Assembly: GCA_035646635.1 (NCBI GenBank)
Contig: DASRPA010000024.1
Span: 1-20,976 of the forward strand
Source: JACDAL01 sp035646635
GTDB taxonomy: Bacteria > Actinomycetota > CADDZG01 > WHSQ01
DNA: 20,976 nt
Reading direction: 5' to 3'
Of this stretch, positions 7,869-14,887 are shown piece by piece. The notes under the pieces were generated by a model that was not told the origin of the DNA, did not search any database, and worked only from the letters and a program-made list of their open reading frames with translations. The translations under genes and the position numbers were made by a program. Each line of letters opens with the position of its first letter. The stretch's first letter is position 1.

Positions 7869-8539
7869 ATGCGGCTAATCGCCGGCGTGCTGCTCACCAC
7901 CTTTCTCGGCCTCCCCGTCAACGCTCACGCCGTCCTCCCACCCGAGCCCATGGCTGTTGCAAGACCGCACATCGTTGCGGACTCCATTCCTTACGGAGCG
8001 GCGCGCAAGCGGCAGATGGCTCGTTACTCGAGGCGACACTAGGGCATCGCAGCTGGCTGCGGCGCAAGCGTGTGATCATGCTCCACTTCACTTCTAGTTA
8101 CAGCTACTCGGGGGCGTGGAGCACGTTCGCTTCCAACGCCCCCGCCCGTGGCGAGTTGCCCGGAGTGTGCGCCCACTACCTCATCGGCAAAAGAGGCCGC
8201 ATCGGCCGGCTGGTCCGTCCCCGGGTTTCGCCGCCGTCACGCGATCGGGCTCAACCACAGGGCGCTGGGTGTTGAGATGGTGCAGGAGGTGGGCAAGAGC
8301 TCGAGCTGGGCGGCAAGACAGACACTCGCCCGCCGCAGCCAGGTAGGGCCCGCCCTGCGACTGGTGGCGTGGCTAAAGCAGCGCTTTGGCGTCCCGATGC
8401 GAGACGTTATCGGACAGCCATGGGCAACGGTAGCCGCTACTTCAGAGATCGGCGGGTTTGGCGCAACGATCACACCGACTGGCTGCGGCCGGAGACAAAG
8501 GACTTCCGCCGGCGTCTGCGAAAGCTGATCGAGCGTTAA
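7869..8539 (+). pseudogene. Secreted N-acetylmuramoyl-L-alanine amidase (Amidase_2/PGRP), broken by three single-base indels
   Basis: The frame from ATG 7869 encodes a Sec signal peptide (MRLIAGVLLTTFLGLPVNAHA) and then PYGAARKRQMARYSRRH before a TAG at 8040. Homology resumes in another frame (GHRSWLRRKRVIMLHFTSSY, then WSTFASNAPARGELPGVCAH). It moves back to the first frame at about 8226 (FRRRHAIGLNHRALGVEMVQ) and shifts again at about 8416 (MGNGSRYFRDRRV, then NDHTDW) to end at TAA 8537-8539. One missing base near 8041, one extra near 8225 and one missing near 8415 would restore a continuous protein of ~220 residues. Candidate zinc ligands survive: His in MLHFT and RRHAIGLN, plus the final NDHTDW. 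The family cuts the muramic acid-peptide bond of cell-wall peptidoglycan. It is either a recent pseudogene or an error-prone stretch of assembly. Confidence 0.8.
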
Positions 8540-9372
8540 GGACCGCTCCTACTTGCCGCGAGCTCGCGCTCGTCGTCCGGTATGCGCTCGACGGGAGTTC
8601 CGGTATGCGTGAGTGAGGCCCGCCGGCGTCCCCGCACAGCAACGGACGCAACCCCTAATCCGCCCACGAACCATGCGAGGTTAGCCGGCCACGGCGACGA
8701 AGAGCGATCGGTCGCAATTGATGCCAACCTCTTGCGCAACGCCCTTGCCCCGTCGACGGCCAGGTCGACAGCCTGGCGGGAGTCTGCCTGCGCAGCTTCA
8801 ACCCGGCCGGTCGTCCGGCGCAAATCTTTGCGGACCCGTGCAAGGGCTAAGCTCAGTCGCTCATTGGTGTCTTGAAGCTTCCGAGCCGTCTGCGCCGCCA
8901 GCGGATCGTCCACAACCTGAACTGACAGGGGTACGAGATCGGCGAGTGGGTTGCGGCAGCCTCCGTCGCACAGCATCAGGTCATATCGACCTGTAGGCAT
9001 GTCCGGGATCGTTAGATGAGCAATGCTCATCGAGGGGCTCGAGTCCCATTGGGAAAGTTCTACCGGTCCGACCTGAGTCATCTCTGCGGGAGGCGACCAC
9101 CAATGTTTCGGATCGGCCCGCGACATTGCCCGTTCCAGAGCCTTGGTGTCGACCCCACGCAGGAGATACGCGTAGTAATCGGCCTTGCTCGCCTCTTCGG
9201 CCTCCTGGACGGTTCGGAACCAGACCTCGGAGCGAACGGTGAGCGTCTCGCCGATTCCGAGGTGCTGTCCCTCCAGATCGATGTAAGACCACCAACCCCC
9301 TCCGCCCATGGCGGCGGGGGCAAGAGCGGACGTGATGATCAGCGCGCTCAGTACCAGCATTCGCAGGCGCAT
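8536..9372 (-). CDS. Secreted protein with C-terminal coiled coil and membrane anchor, function unknown
   Basis: ATG 9372 is preceded by GAGGAG with 6 nt spacing, so the longer open frame upstream is ignored. The 278-residue product starts with a clear signal peptide (MRLRMLVLSALIITSALAPA). A compact extracellular domain follows, with GIGETLTVRSEVWF, the IPDMPTGRYDLMLCDGGC segment holding two cysteines, and a beta-sandwich feel. From about residue 165 to 230 it is Ala/Arg/Glu-rich and predicted coiled coil. A single transmembrane helix (NLAWFVGGLGVASVAV) and a basic cytoplasmic tail come last. I do not recognise the family. The stop codon overlaps that of the broken amidase (TTAA at 8536-8539). 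A cell-envelope role is only suggested by topology and neighbour. Confidence 0.72.
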   Translation of the reverse strand: MRLRMLVLSALIITSALAPAAMGGGGWWSYIDLEGQHLGIGETLTVRSEVWFRTVQEAEEASKADYYAYLLRGVDTKALERAMSRADPKHWWSPPAEMTQVGPVELSQWDSSPSMSIAHLTIPDMPTGRYDLMLCDGGCRNPLADLVPLSVQVVDDPLAAQTARKLQDTNERLSLALARVRKDLRRTTGRVEAAQADSRQAVDLAVDGARALRKRLASIATDRSSSPWPANLAWFVGGLGVASVAVRGRRRASLTHTGTPVERIPDDERELAASRSGP

Positions 9373-9382
9373 GCGGGACTCC

Positions 9383-9417
9383 TCACGAGCTCGTGAAACA
9401 AACCGGACGCGTTTATA
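9383..9417 (-). promoter_or_regulatory. -10 element and 14-bp palindrome overlapping the ribosome site of the anchored-protein gene
   Basis: On the minus strand TATAAA lies at 9417-9412, a good -10. Downstream is TCACGAGCTCGTGA (9383-9396), a perfect 14-bp palindrome whose last bases overlap the GAGGAG ribosome site. It could be an operator or an RNA hairpin that masks the ribosome site. Confidence 0.4.
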
Positions 9418-9463
9418 GACGCTTGCCGGCTCGCTTGAGTTCTCCCAATTCAATTCCCGTAAG

Positions 9464-10759
9464 TCAGCAGGTACACGCCTCGGGGGCCGACGCCGCAACG
9501 AGGCAGGAGTAGAGCTCCAGCAGCTCCGCGGCGGTTCGATCCCAGCTGAAGCGGCGGGCGGAAGCAGCCGCGGCCTCGGAGAACGACCGGTGCAGGCGCT
9601 CATCGGCGAGCAGTGGCAGCATCCTCTCGGCCATCTGGGAAGGATCGGCCGAGTCCAGCAGCCATCCCGACATTCCGTTGTGCACCACGTATTTCAGCCC
9701 TCCCACGGCGGTGGCGACCACCGGGACTCCACATGCATGTGCTTCGAGTGCCGCGAGCCCGAACGATTCGGTGCGCGAGCACACTGCGAGGACGTCGGCG
9801 GCACGGTAGAGCTCCGGCAGCGCGTTATGCGGTTGGGGGCCGAGAAATCGCACCCTGGCGCCCAGCGACAGGTCGTCTGCCAGCTTCCGCAACCGGGCGA
9901 GCTCGCCCTCGCCTGCAGGCGTGCTCGGCCCGCCGACGATGACCACGGCAATCTCTCGCTCCAACTGCGGGGCCAATTCGGCGGCGGCCCTTATTGCAAG
10001 GCTCAGGCCCTTGAGTGGCTGGATCCGGCCCACGCACATGATCACGGCGTGCTCGGGAGTCAGTCCAAGCTTCTCTCGGGCGGCGGCTCCGGCACCAGGT
10101 TTGAAGACCGCGTGGTCGATGCCGGGATGAATGATCTTCATGTGGTCGTGCAACGCGCCATAGAGGCACGAGAGCTGTTCCCACTCGTCGTCCGTGGAGG
10201 GAATGAGCACGTCCGCCCTGTTGATGGTGCGTTCCTCGCCCTCGATCCTCGCCTGCGGCTCGGCGGTGTCGTCCGGTGCCAGATAGAGGTTCTTCACGCG
10301 CGCCAGAGTGTGCTGAGAGTGGACCAGCGGAGCTCCCCACCTCTCGGCCAGCGGAATGGCCGCCAGCCCGGACTGCCAGTAGTGCGAGTGGACGATGTCG
10401 TAGGAGGTCCTCTGCATCGCCGCAAAGGCCTGGACGCCGGCGGCAAACTCATCGATGTATTGGGCCATGGAGTGCTTGGGGATAACGCTGGCCGGGCCCG
10501 CATCTATCGAAACCACGCGAGCGCCTTCGGAGATTCGGGCGATCCGGCCCCTTTCCGACGTTGCCCGGGTGAAGATGTCGGTGTGGATTCCGGCTGCGGC
10601 ATGCGCCGCCGCGATCCCGCGCACGTAGACCGTCATCCCGCCGGCGTCGCCGGAGCCCGGTTCGGTGAGCGGCGAGGAATGGTAAGCGAGCACAGCCACC
10701 CGCCGCACGGGACTCGCAAACTGCTTCAGATTCCCGCTCGTCACCCTTCTTAGCTCCAA
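9464..10759 (-). CDS. mshA: GT4 glycosyltransferase, MshA-like (D-inositol-3-phosphate N-acetylglucosaminyltransferase)
   Basis: This 431-residue GT-B enzyme is read from TTG 10759 (AGAAGGG 8 nt upstream); a GTG at 10744 is an alternative. The N-terminal domain has YHSSPLTEPGSGDAGGMTVY, nearly identical to the acceptor-site signature of MshA. HSHYWQSGLA and HSQHTLARVKN follow. The C-terminal donor domain has CVGRIQPLKGL, FLGPQPHNALPELYRAADV, and the retaining GT4 signature ESFGLAALEAHACGVPVVA followed by AVGGL. MshA transfers GlcNAc from UDP-GlcNAc to inositol-3-phosphate, the first step of mycothiol synthesis in actinobacteria. A related GT4 such as sucrose-phosphate synthase is less likely. 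Nearby, across the divergent promoter, lies a mycothiol-dependent-enzyme-like gene. The leader contains unusual tandem duplications. Confidence 0.8.
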   Translation of the reverse strand: MELRRVTSGNLKQFASPVRRVAVLAYHSSPLTEPGSGDAGGMTVYVRGIAAAHAAAGIHTDIFTRATSERGRIARISEGARVVSIDAGPASVIPKHSMAQYIDEFAAGVQAFAAMQRTSYDIVHSHYWQSGLAAIPLAERWGAPLVHSQHTLARVKNLYLAPDDTAEPQARIEGEERTINRADVLIPSTDDEWEQLSCLYGALHDHMKIIHPGIDHAVFKPGAGAAAREKLGLTPEHAVIMCVGRIQPLKGLSLAIRAAAELAPQLEREIAVVIVGGPSTPAGEGELARLRKLADDLSLGARVRFLGPQPHNALPELYRAADVLAVCSRTESFGLAALEAHACGVPVVATAVGGLKYVVHNGMSGWLLDSADPSQMAERMLPLLADERLHRSFSEAAAASARRFSWDRTAAELLELYSCLVAASAPEACTC

Positions 10760-10782
10760 CTCGTCACCCTTCTCAGCTCCAC
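10737..10782 (-). repeat. 23-bp tandem duplication at the mshA start
   Basis: Two adjacent 23-bp copies (10737-10759 and 10760-10782) match at 21 positions. Each carries GGAGCT followed by AGAAGGG on the minus strand, so the duplication doubles the ribosome-site-like sequence and creates the TTG/GTG start ambiguity of mshA. Confidence 0.85.
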
Positions 10783-10797
10783 ATCGAACTCTTCTTT

Positions 10798-10823
10798 CCA
10801 GCTCCCATTCCCAACTCCCATTC
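10798..10823 (-). repeat. 13-bp tandem duplication in the mshA leader
   Basis: CCAGCTCCCATTC (10798-10810) is followed directly by CCAACTCCCATTC (10811-10823), 12 of 13 identical. On the mshA sense strand both copies read GAATGGGAG, again purine-rich and ribosome-site-like. Confidence 0.8.
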
Positions 10824-10826
10824 TCT

Positions 10827-10943
10827 CTAGGTGAGTGACTGGAAAGTAGGGTCCGCGCTCAAATTGACCCATCGGTCAAGCGCCTGACCAGGAGCTTTGC
10901 GGTGGAAGTTCATCCCAATTCGACTTTCTGCTCACTCACCTAG
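10827..10943. repeat. 117-bp element bounded by perfect 12-bp inverted repeats
   Basis: CTAGGTGAGTGA (10827-10838) and its exact reverse complement TCACTCACCTAG (10932-10943) enclose 93 bp. The outer CTAG could be a 4-bp target duplication around 8-bp ends, as in a small non-coding mobile element, or the arms may be a divergent regulatory site. The interior holds the TTGACC/GGTCAA palindrome. No gene is inside. Confidence 0.55.
10864..10879. promoter_or_regulatory. TetR-type operator candidate TTGACC-n4-GGTCAA
   Basis: TTGACCCATCGGTCAA is a 6-4-6 palindrome of the kind bound by many TetR/AcrR-family dimers. It lies between divergent mshA and the tetR gene, about 105 bp from the former and 150 bp from the latter, so either could be controlled. 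Confidence 0.5.
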
Positions 10944-10993
10944 GGAGATTCTAAGTCGGCGTCCATGTCTCGGTCGCTGATTCCTTCACCCCC

Positions 10994-11022
10994 TTGACAT
11001 CTCCTTGAACAGGTGTAAGGAT
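10994..11022 (+). promoter_or_regulatory. Promoter of the tetR gene, probably giving a leaderless mRNA
   Basis: A consensus -35 TTGACA (10994-10999) is followed after 16-17 nt by TAAGGAT (11016-11022), an imperfect -10. The expected transcript start falls at or within a few bases of the ATG at 11032, which also lacks a well-spaced Shine-Dalgarno. Confidence 0.55.
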
Positions 11023-11024
11023 TC

Positions 11025-11039
11025 TCTAACAATGTTAGA
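11025..11039 (+). promoter_or_regulatory. 15-bp palindromic operator centred on the tetR start codon
   Basis: TCTAACAATGTTAGA is a perfect 7-1-7 palindrome whose central base is the A of the ATG at 11032. The sequence has the form of TetR/AcrR operators. Binding here would block the adjacent promoter's start point, predicting autorepression of tetR and the downstream coupled gene. Confidence 0.65.
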
Positions 11040-11637
11040 CAACACGACACGCGATAGGCGAACCGAACGCCGTGAGGCGACGAGGGCCGAGATTCTGGAG
11101 GCGGCCTGGGAGCTGGCCCGGGTCACTGGATTGGCGGGGCTGTCACTAAGAGACCTGGCCGGGAGCGTGGGCATGAAAGCGCCCTCCCTCTACTCCTATT
11201 TCGACTCCAAACACGCCATCTACGACGCCATGTTCGCCCAGGGCTGCCGCGAGTACCAGGAGAGCGAGACGAGCCTCGTCCTCACGGGGGAACCGCTGCG
11301 CGATCTCAAGGCGCACGCGCACTTCTTCGTGAAGTTCTGCACCGATAATCCGGTTCGCTACCAACTGCTCTTCCAGCGCACGATCCCCGGCTTCGAGCCC
11401 TCCGCCGAGTCTTTCTCCATCGCCGTGGAAGTCCTCGAAGCGACGCGCGAGCGGCTGGCCGGGATGGGGTTGACCGATCCTCGGGCGCTCGATCTGTTGA
11501 CCGCGATCGGTACCGGCCTCACCGACCAGCAGATCAGCAACGACCCCGGCGGCGACCGCTGGATTCGCCTCGTCGACGAGGCCATGGAGATGTTCTTCAA
11601 CCACCTGTCAAAGCCCACGAGGAGGAGCCGCAAATGA
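11032..11637 (+). CDS. TetR/AcrR family transcriptional regulator
   Basis: The start was placed at ATG 11032 (201 residues) because a consensus-like promoter ends just before it, giving a leaderless transcript; TTG 11005 would lie inside that promoter. The N-terminal helix-turn-helix is typical: TRAEILEAAWELARVTGLAG, LSLRDLAGSVGMKAPSLYSY, then FDSKHAIYDAMF. The C-terminal ligand domain (about residues 75-190) resembles the TetR_C WHG-type region (FCTDNPVRYQLLFQRTIPGF). A palindrome covering the start codon suggests autorepression. Its stop overlaps the next ATG (ATGA), so it is translationally coupled to the mycothiol-dependent-enzyme-like gene, which it probably controls. The ligand is unknown. 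Confidence 0.88.
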   Translation: MLDNTTRDRRTERREATRAEILEAAWELARVTGLAGLSLRDLAGSVGMKAPSLYSYFDSKHAIYDAMFAQGCREYQESETSLVLTGEPLRDLKAHAHFFVKFCTDNPVRYQLLFQRTIPGFEPSAESFSIAVEVLEATRERLAGMGLTDPRALDLLTAIGTGLTDQQISNDPGGDRWIRLVDEAMEMFFNHLSKPTRRSRK

Positions 11638-12414
11638 CGATCAGTCAAGAAGGGAAGGGGCCGCAGGTAAAGATGGCATCGACACTCGTCGACCAGGTGC
11701 CTCCGATCGCACGCGACGAGGCCAGGGCTCTCGCGGCCACCGAGAACGAGCGCATCCTGAGTCTCCTGCAATCGTTGCGTTCCGAGGACTGGGGCAAGCC
11801 GACCGACTGCCCGGCCTGGGACGTGCGAGCGATGGCATCGCATGTGCTCGGCGCGATGGAGGCGTTCGCAACCATCCCCGAGTTCATCCATCAGATGCGA
11901 GCGGACGAAGGCCGCCGGTGATGGTCCCCTCGTCGACGGTATGACCGCGGTACAGGTGAGCGAGCGGGCGCATCTCCCTCCAGAAGAGCTGGTTCAGCGC
12001 ATTGAAAAGGTGGGCCCGCGAGTCGTACGCGCCCGGCATCGCGTACCGGGCCTCCTGCGCAGGATGCCCATGAAGGAAGAGGTGAGAGGGGTCAAGGAGA
12101 CATGGCGGATGAGCTACCTGCTCGATGTGATCCTTACCCGCGACACCTGGATGCACCGTGTCGACATCTCCACGGCTACGGGTAGCGCTCTCGTGCTAAC
12201 CCCCGATCACGACGGCCGCCTCGTTGCCGACGTGGTAGCGGAGTGGGCACGGCGTCACGGCCGGCCGTTCAGTCTGAATCTGCAGGGGCCGGCGGGCGGA
12301 ATGTTCACGAACGGCGGGGGCGAGGAGATCACTCTCGACGCGGTCGAGTTCTGCCGCATCCTCTCGGGCCGCGGAGACGGGAACGGCTTGCTCACCCAGG
12401 CGGTGCCGTTCTGA
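11634..12414 (+). pseudogene. Mycothiol-dependent maleylpyruvate isomerase family protein, one frameshift
   Basis: The ATG at 11634 overlaps the tetR stop and has AGGAGGAG upstream. The first frame encodes the N-terminal helices with DCPAWDVRAMASHVLGAMEA and stops at TGA 11919-11921. The rest of the protein (AAGDGPLVDGMTAVQV, then ILTRDTWMHRVDI, to TGA 12412-12414) is in the +1 frame. Removing one base near 11910 restores a single protein of about 259 residues. The family (DinB-like four-helix bundle) uses two His and one acidic residue to bind a metal: here SHVLG and DTWMH, with Asp where the characterised enzyme has Glu. Members isomerise or conjugate substrates using mycothiol. It may be a pseudogene, a sequencing error, or less likely programmed +1 frameshifting. 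Confidence 0.8.
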
Positions 12415-13098
12415 TCAAGGAGCGTTTCTTGATCCTTGCTTCAAGACGCGGAACCGCAGATGTATTACGTCGGGAGATTCAACGACCCGAGTTGTCTGCA
12501 GTTCGATGTGCTCGGTGCCCATGCCATCGAACAACTGGATACCGCCGCCGATGAGCACAGGGGCGAGGTGAATCTGTATCTGCTCGAGCAGCCCCGACTT
12601 GATGAACTGCTGAATCGTGTTCGCGCCACCCGCAATCGAGACGTCCTTGTCCCCCGCGGCCGCCTTAGCTTTCTCTAGGGCACTCTCGACCCCCTCACTT
12701 ACGAAGTTGAAAGTGGTGCCTCCCTCCATCGGGAGCGCCTCGCGAATCTGATGAGTAAGGACGAATACCGGCATGTGAAAGGGAGGGTTGTCGCCCCACG
12801 GTCCCTCTCTTGAGTCGAACATTCGCCTGCCCATCACAACTGCGCCTGTAGATCCAAATGCTTCGTCCATGATCTCGGCATCCCTGTTGAACTTGCCGCC
12901 CGCCAGCCCATGAGGCTCACGCCAGCTGGCGAGGTCGTAGACCCATTCGTGGAGGCGTTCCCCGCCTTTTCCGAGGGGGTACTCGACACCCGCGTTCGGC
13001 CCGGTGATGAATCCATCCAACGAAACCGAAATGTCTGCAGCCACTATCCCATGGAACTCTCTTTTCGCCGAAGGGGCGCGGGCGCCCGCCGAATTCAC
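12415..13098 (-). CDS. Dihydrofolate reductase-family protein (RibD C-terminal-like)
   Basis: The start was taken as GTG 13098, whose GTGA overlaps the stop of the upstream exporter gene and implies translational coupling; an internal GTG at 13044 would give a product without the 18 unconserved first residues. The 227-residue protein has the RibD_C/DHFR fold signatures: DISVSLDGFITG, AVVMGRRMFD, GDKDVSIAGGANTIQQFIKS and HLAPVLIGGGIQLFDG. Such stand-alone proteins are NADPH-binding reductases of unknown substrate in actinobacteria, distinct from FolA. Its stop abuts that of the convergent gene with no bases between (TGATCA, 12412-12417). Pairing with an MFS exporter is noted but unexplained. 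Confidence 0.87.
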   Translation of the reverse strand: MNSAGARAPSAKREFHGIVAADISVSLDGFITGPNAGVEYPLGKGGERLHEWVYDLASWREPHGLAGGKFNRDAEIMDEAFGSTGAVVMGRRMFDSREGPWGDNPPFHMPVFVLTHQIREALPMEGGTTFNFVSEGVESALEKAKAAAGDKDVSIAGGANTIQQFIKSGLLEQIQIHLAPVLIGGGIQLFDGMGTEHIELQTTRVVESPDVIHLRFRVLKQGSRNAP

Positions 13099-14702
13099 GC
13101 CTCTGCTGGGGCGGGTTCCAAAACCTTTTCCGCTCCTGTGAGTTCGAGGTCTGATTGTTGTTTGGTATCAGGGCCCGCGGGCTTCAGGCGACGCAGCATG
13201 CTCGCAGCAAAGACGGCGACGGCAATCATGAGCACGCATCCGATCGTGGCGGTCAGCCGCAACCCGTGGGTGAACGCGGCGTGTGCTGCATCGACAAGCG
13301 CACCGCCGACCGGCTCGGGGAGTTGCTCCGCCACCGCAAGCGCTCCTCCGAGGGTGTCGCGCGCAGCCCTCGCCGCCTCCGCCGGAAGCGCCGCAGGCAA
13401 CGCCCCTGCCAGCTCACTGCGGTAGATGGCCGTGCCAATGCTGCCGAGGACCGCGATGCCCAGTGCCCCGCCGAACTCGGCGCTGGTTTCGGAGATCCCG
13501 GAGGCGGCACCGGCCCGCTCGGGCGGAGCAGCGCTGATGATCAAGTCGGTGCCTAAGGTGAACACCGGGCCGAGACCGAGCGACATGACGACGGATCCGG
13601 TGACGAGAAGCGCCAGTCCGGAGGTCCCTTCGACCTGGGCGAGGATCCCCAAACCAAGGGCCGTAAGCGCCAGGCCGGCGCCCATCACTGATGCGGGACG
13701 AAACCGCCGCACGATGATTGGGGCCAGCATGGAGCCGGCGATGAATCCCACCGACTGCGGCAGCATCCAAACGCCCGCCATCAAGGGGGGCAAACCGAGC
13801 ACCAATTGCAGGTACTGCGCCGCGTAGAGAAAGGTGCCGAACATGGCGAAGATAGCGAGCATGAACGTAACCAGAGAGGCGCTGAACGCAGGTCTGCGGA
13901 ACAGCCGCACATCGATCAAAGGATCGGTCAGTCTCTTCTGTCGTCGCACGAACATCACCCCGACACCGATACCGCATGAGATTGAGAGTGCCGGCAACAG
14001 CCCGAGACCGTCTTGAGCGATCTGTTTGAGGCCGAAGATGACCGACAGAACTGCGACCAAGGACAGAGCCACACTCGCGGCATCGGGCCGTCCCGCGTCG
14101 GGGTCCCGGAACTCCGGCAGCAAGACCGGACCCAGCACCAGCAACACCGCCATTACCGGCACCGCCAACAGGAACACGGAGCCCCACCAGAAGAACTCGA
14201 GCATCGCTCCGCCGAGCAGCGGGCCGATTGCTCCGCCAACGGAAAAACTTGTGATCCACACGCCGATGGCAACCGTGCGCTGATGCGGGTCGAGGAACAT
14301 GTTGCGGATCAGCGACAGCGTGGAGGGCGCCAGGGTCGCCCCTGCTAGACCGAGGAGCGCGCGGGTCGCGATCAGCATCTCTGCACTGGTCGAGAACGCT
14401 GCGAGCACCGAGGCGACGCCGAACGCGCTTGCACCGATCAGCAGAAGCCGGCGGCGACCAATCCTGTCGCCGAGCGTGCCCATCATGATGAGCGATCCCG
14501 CGACCATGAATCCATAGATGTCGACGATCCACAACAGTTGTGCGCTGCTCGGCTGGAGGTCTGCGCTGAGCCGGGGCACCGCAAGGTGCAGCACGGTCAG
14601 GTCCATCGAATAGAGCACGCACGCAAGAGCGAGCACGGCGAGCCCGATCCACTCCCGCCTTCCGGCCCGGGGTGCGGACCCGGCCTTGTGCTCAAGCGAC
14701 AT
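13095..14702 (-). CDS. MFS multidrug exporter, DHA2 (EmrB/QacA) family
   Basis: The start is ATG 14702 with GAGGAGG seven nt upstream; TTG 14708 sits too close to that site. The 535-residue product has about 14 predicted membrane helices, the DHA2 topology. Motif A is GTLGDRIGRRRLLL between helices 2 and 3. LDPHQRTVAIGVW and the motif C-like SFSVGGAIGPLLGG in helix 5 follow. DMDxT-type helix 1 reads YSMDLTVLHLAVP, with the Asp found in this family. It likely exports drugs or lipophilic cations using the proton gradient in the cytoplasmic membrane. It overlaps the DHFR-family gene by 4 bp, so they form an operon. The divergent partner is the SigG-like sigma gene. Confidence 0.9.
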   Translation of the reverse strand: MSLEHKAGSAPRAGRREWIGLAVLALACVLYSMDLTVLHLAVPRLSADLQPSSAQLLWIVDIYGFMVAGSLIMMGTLGDRIGRRRLLLIGASAFGVASVLAAFSTSAEMLIATRALLGLAGATLAPSTLSLIRNMFLDPHQRTVAIGVWITSFSVGGAIGPLLGGAMLEFFWWGSVFLLAVPVMAVLLVLGPVLLPEFRDPDAGRPDAASVALSLVAVLSVIFGLKQIAQDGLGLLPALSISCGIGVGVMFVRRQKRLTDPLIDVRLFRRPAFSASLVTFMLAIFAMFGTFLYAAQYLQLVLGLPPLMAGVWMLPQSVGFIAGSMLAPIIVRRFRPASVMGAGLALTALGLGILAQVEGTSGLALLVTGSVVMSLGLGPVFTLGTDLIISAAPPERAGAASGISETSAEFGGALGIAVLGSIGTAIYRSELAGALPAALPAEAARAARDTLGGALAVAEQLPEPVGGALVDAAHAAFTHGLRLTATIGCVLMIAVAVFAASMLRRLKPAGPDTKQQSDLELTGAEKVLEPAPAEA

Positions 14703-14743
14703 TTTCAACCCTCCTCTTCGCAGTTCTCACAATCAAAAGACGG

Positions 14744-14765
14744 CGACGAGTACCAGAACTCATCG
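14744..14765. promoter_or_regulatory. Imperfect inverted repeat in the exporter/sigma divergent gap
   Basis: CGACGAGT (14744-14751) and ACTCATCG (14758-14765) pair over 8 bp with one G-T wobble and a 6-nt spacer. It is a possible operator for the exporter. The rest of the 185-bp gap (14703-14887) shows no confident promoter. Confidence 0.25.
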
Positions 14766-14887
14766 TTTGCCCGCGATGTTCCTGGGCCGCCGGCCGGCTC
14801 GAGCAAGTCAACCGTGCCCTGAGGTTTTCCGTTGAGGGCCGTTGTCTTATTGTGTCGATGAGTTGATTGAGAGAAAGGGGGCCCAGA

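Noticed and set aside
9590..10753. A 387-codon open frame on the plus strand
   Set aside because: It lies antisense to mshA and has no family signature; long shadow frames are expected at this GC content.
13414..14652. A 412-codon frame on the minus strand
   Set aside because: It is an alternative frame of the MFS exporter; the product is Arg-rich and non-hydrophobic, as out-of-frame translations of GC-rich genes are.
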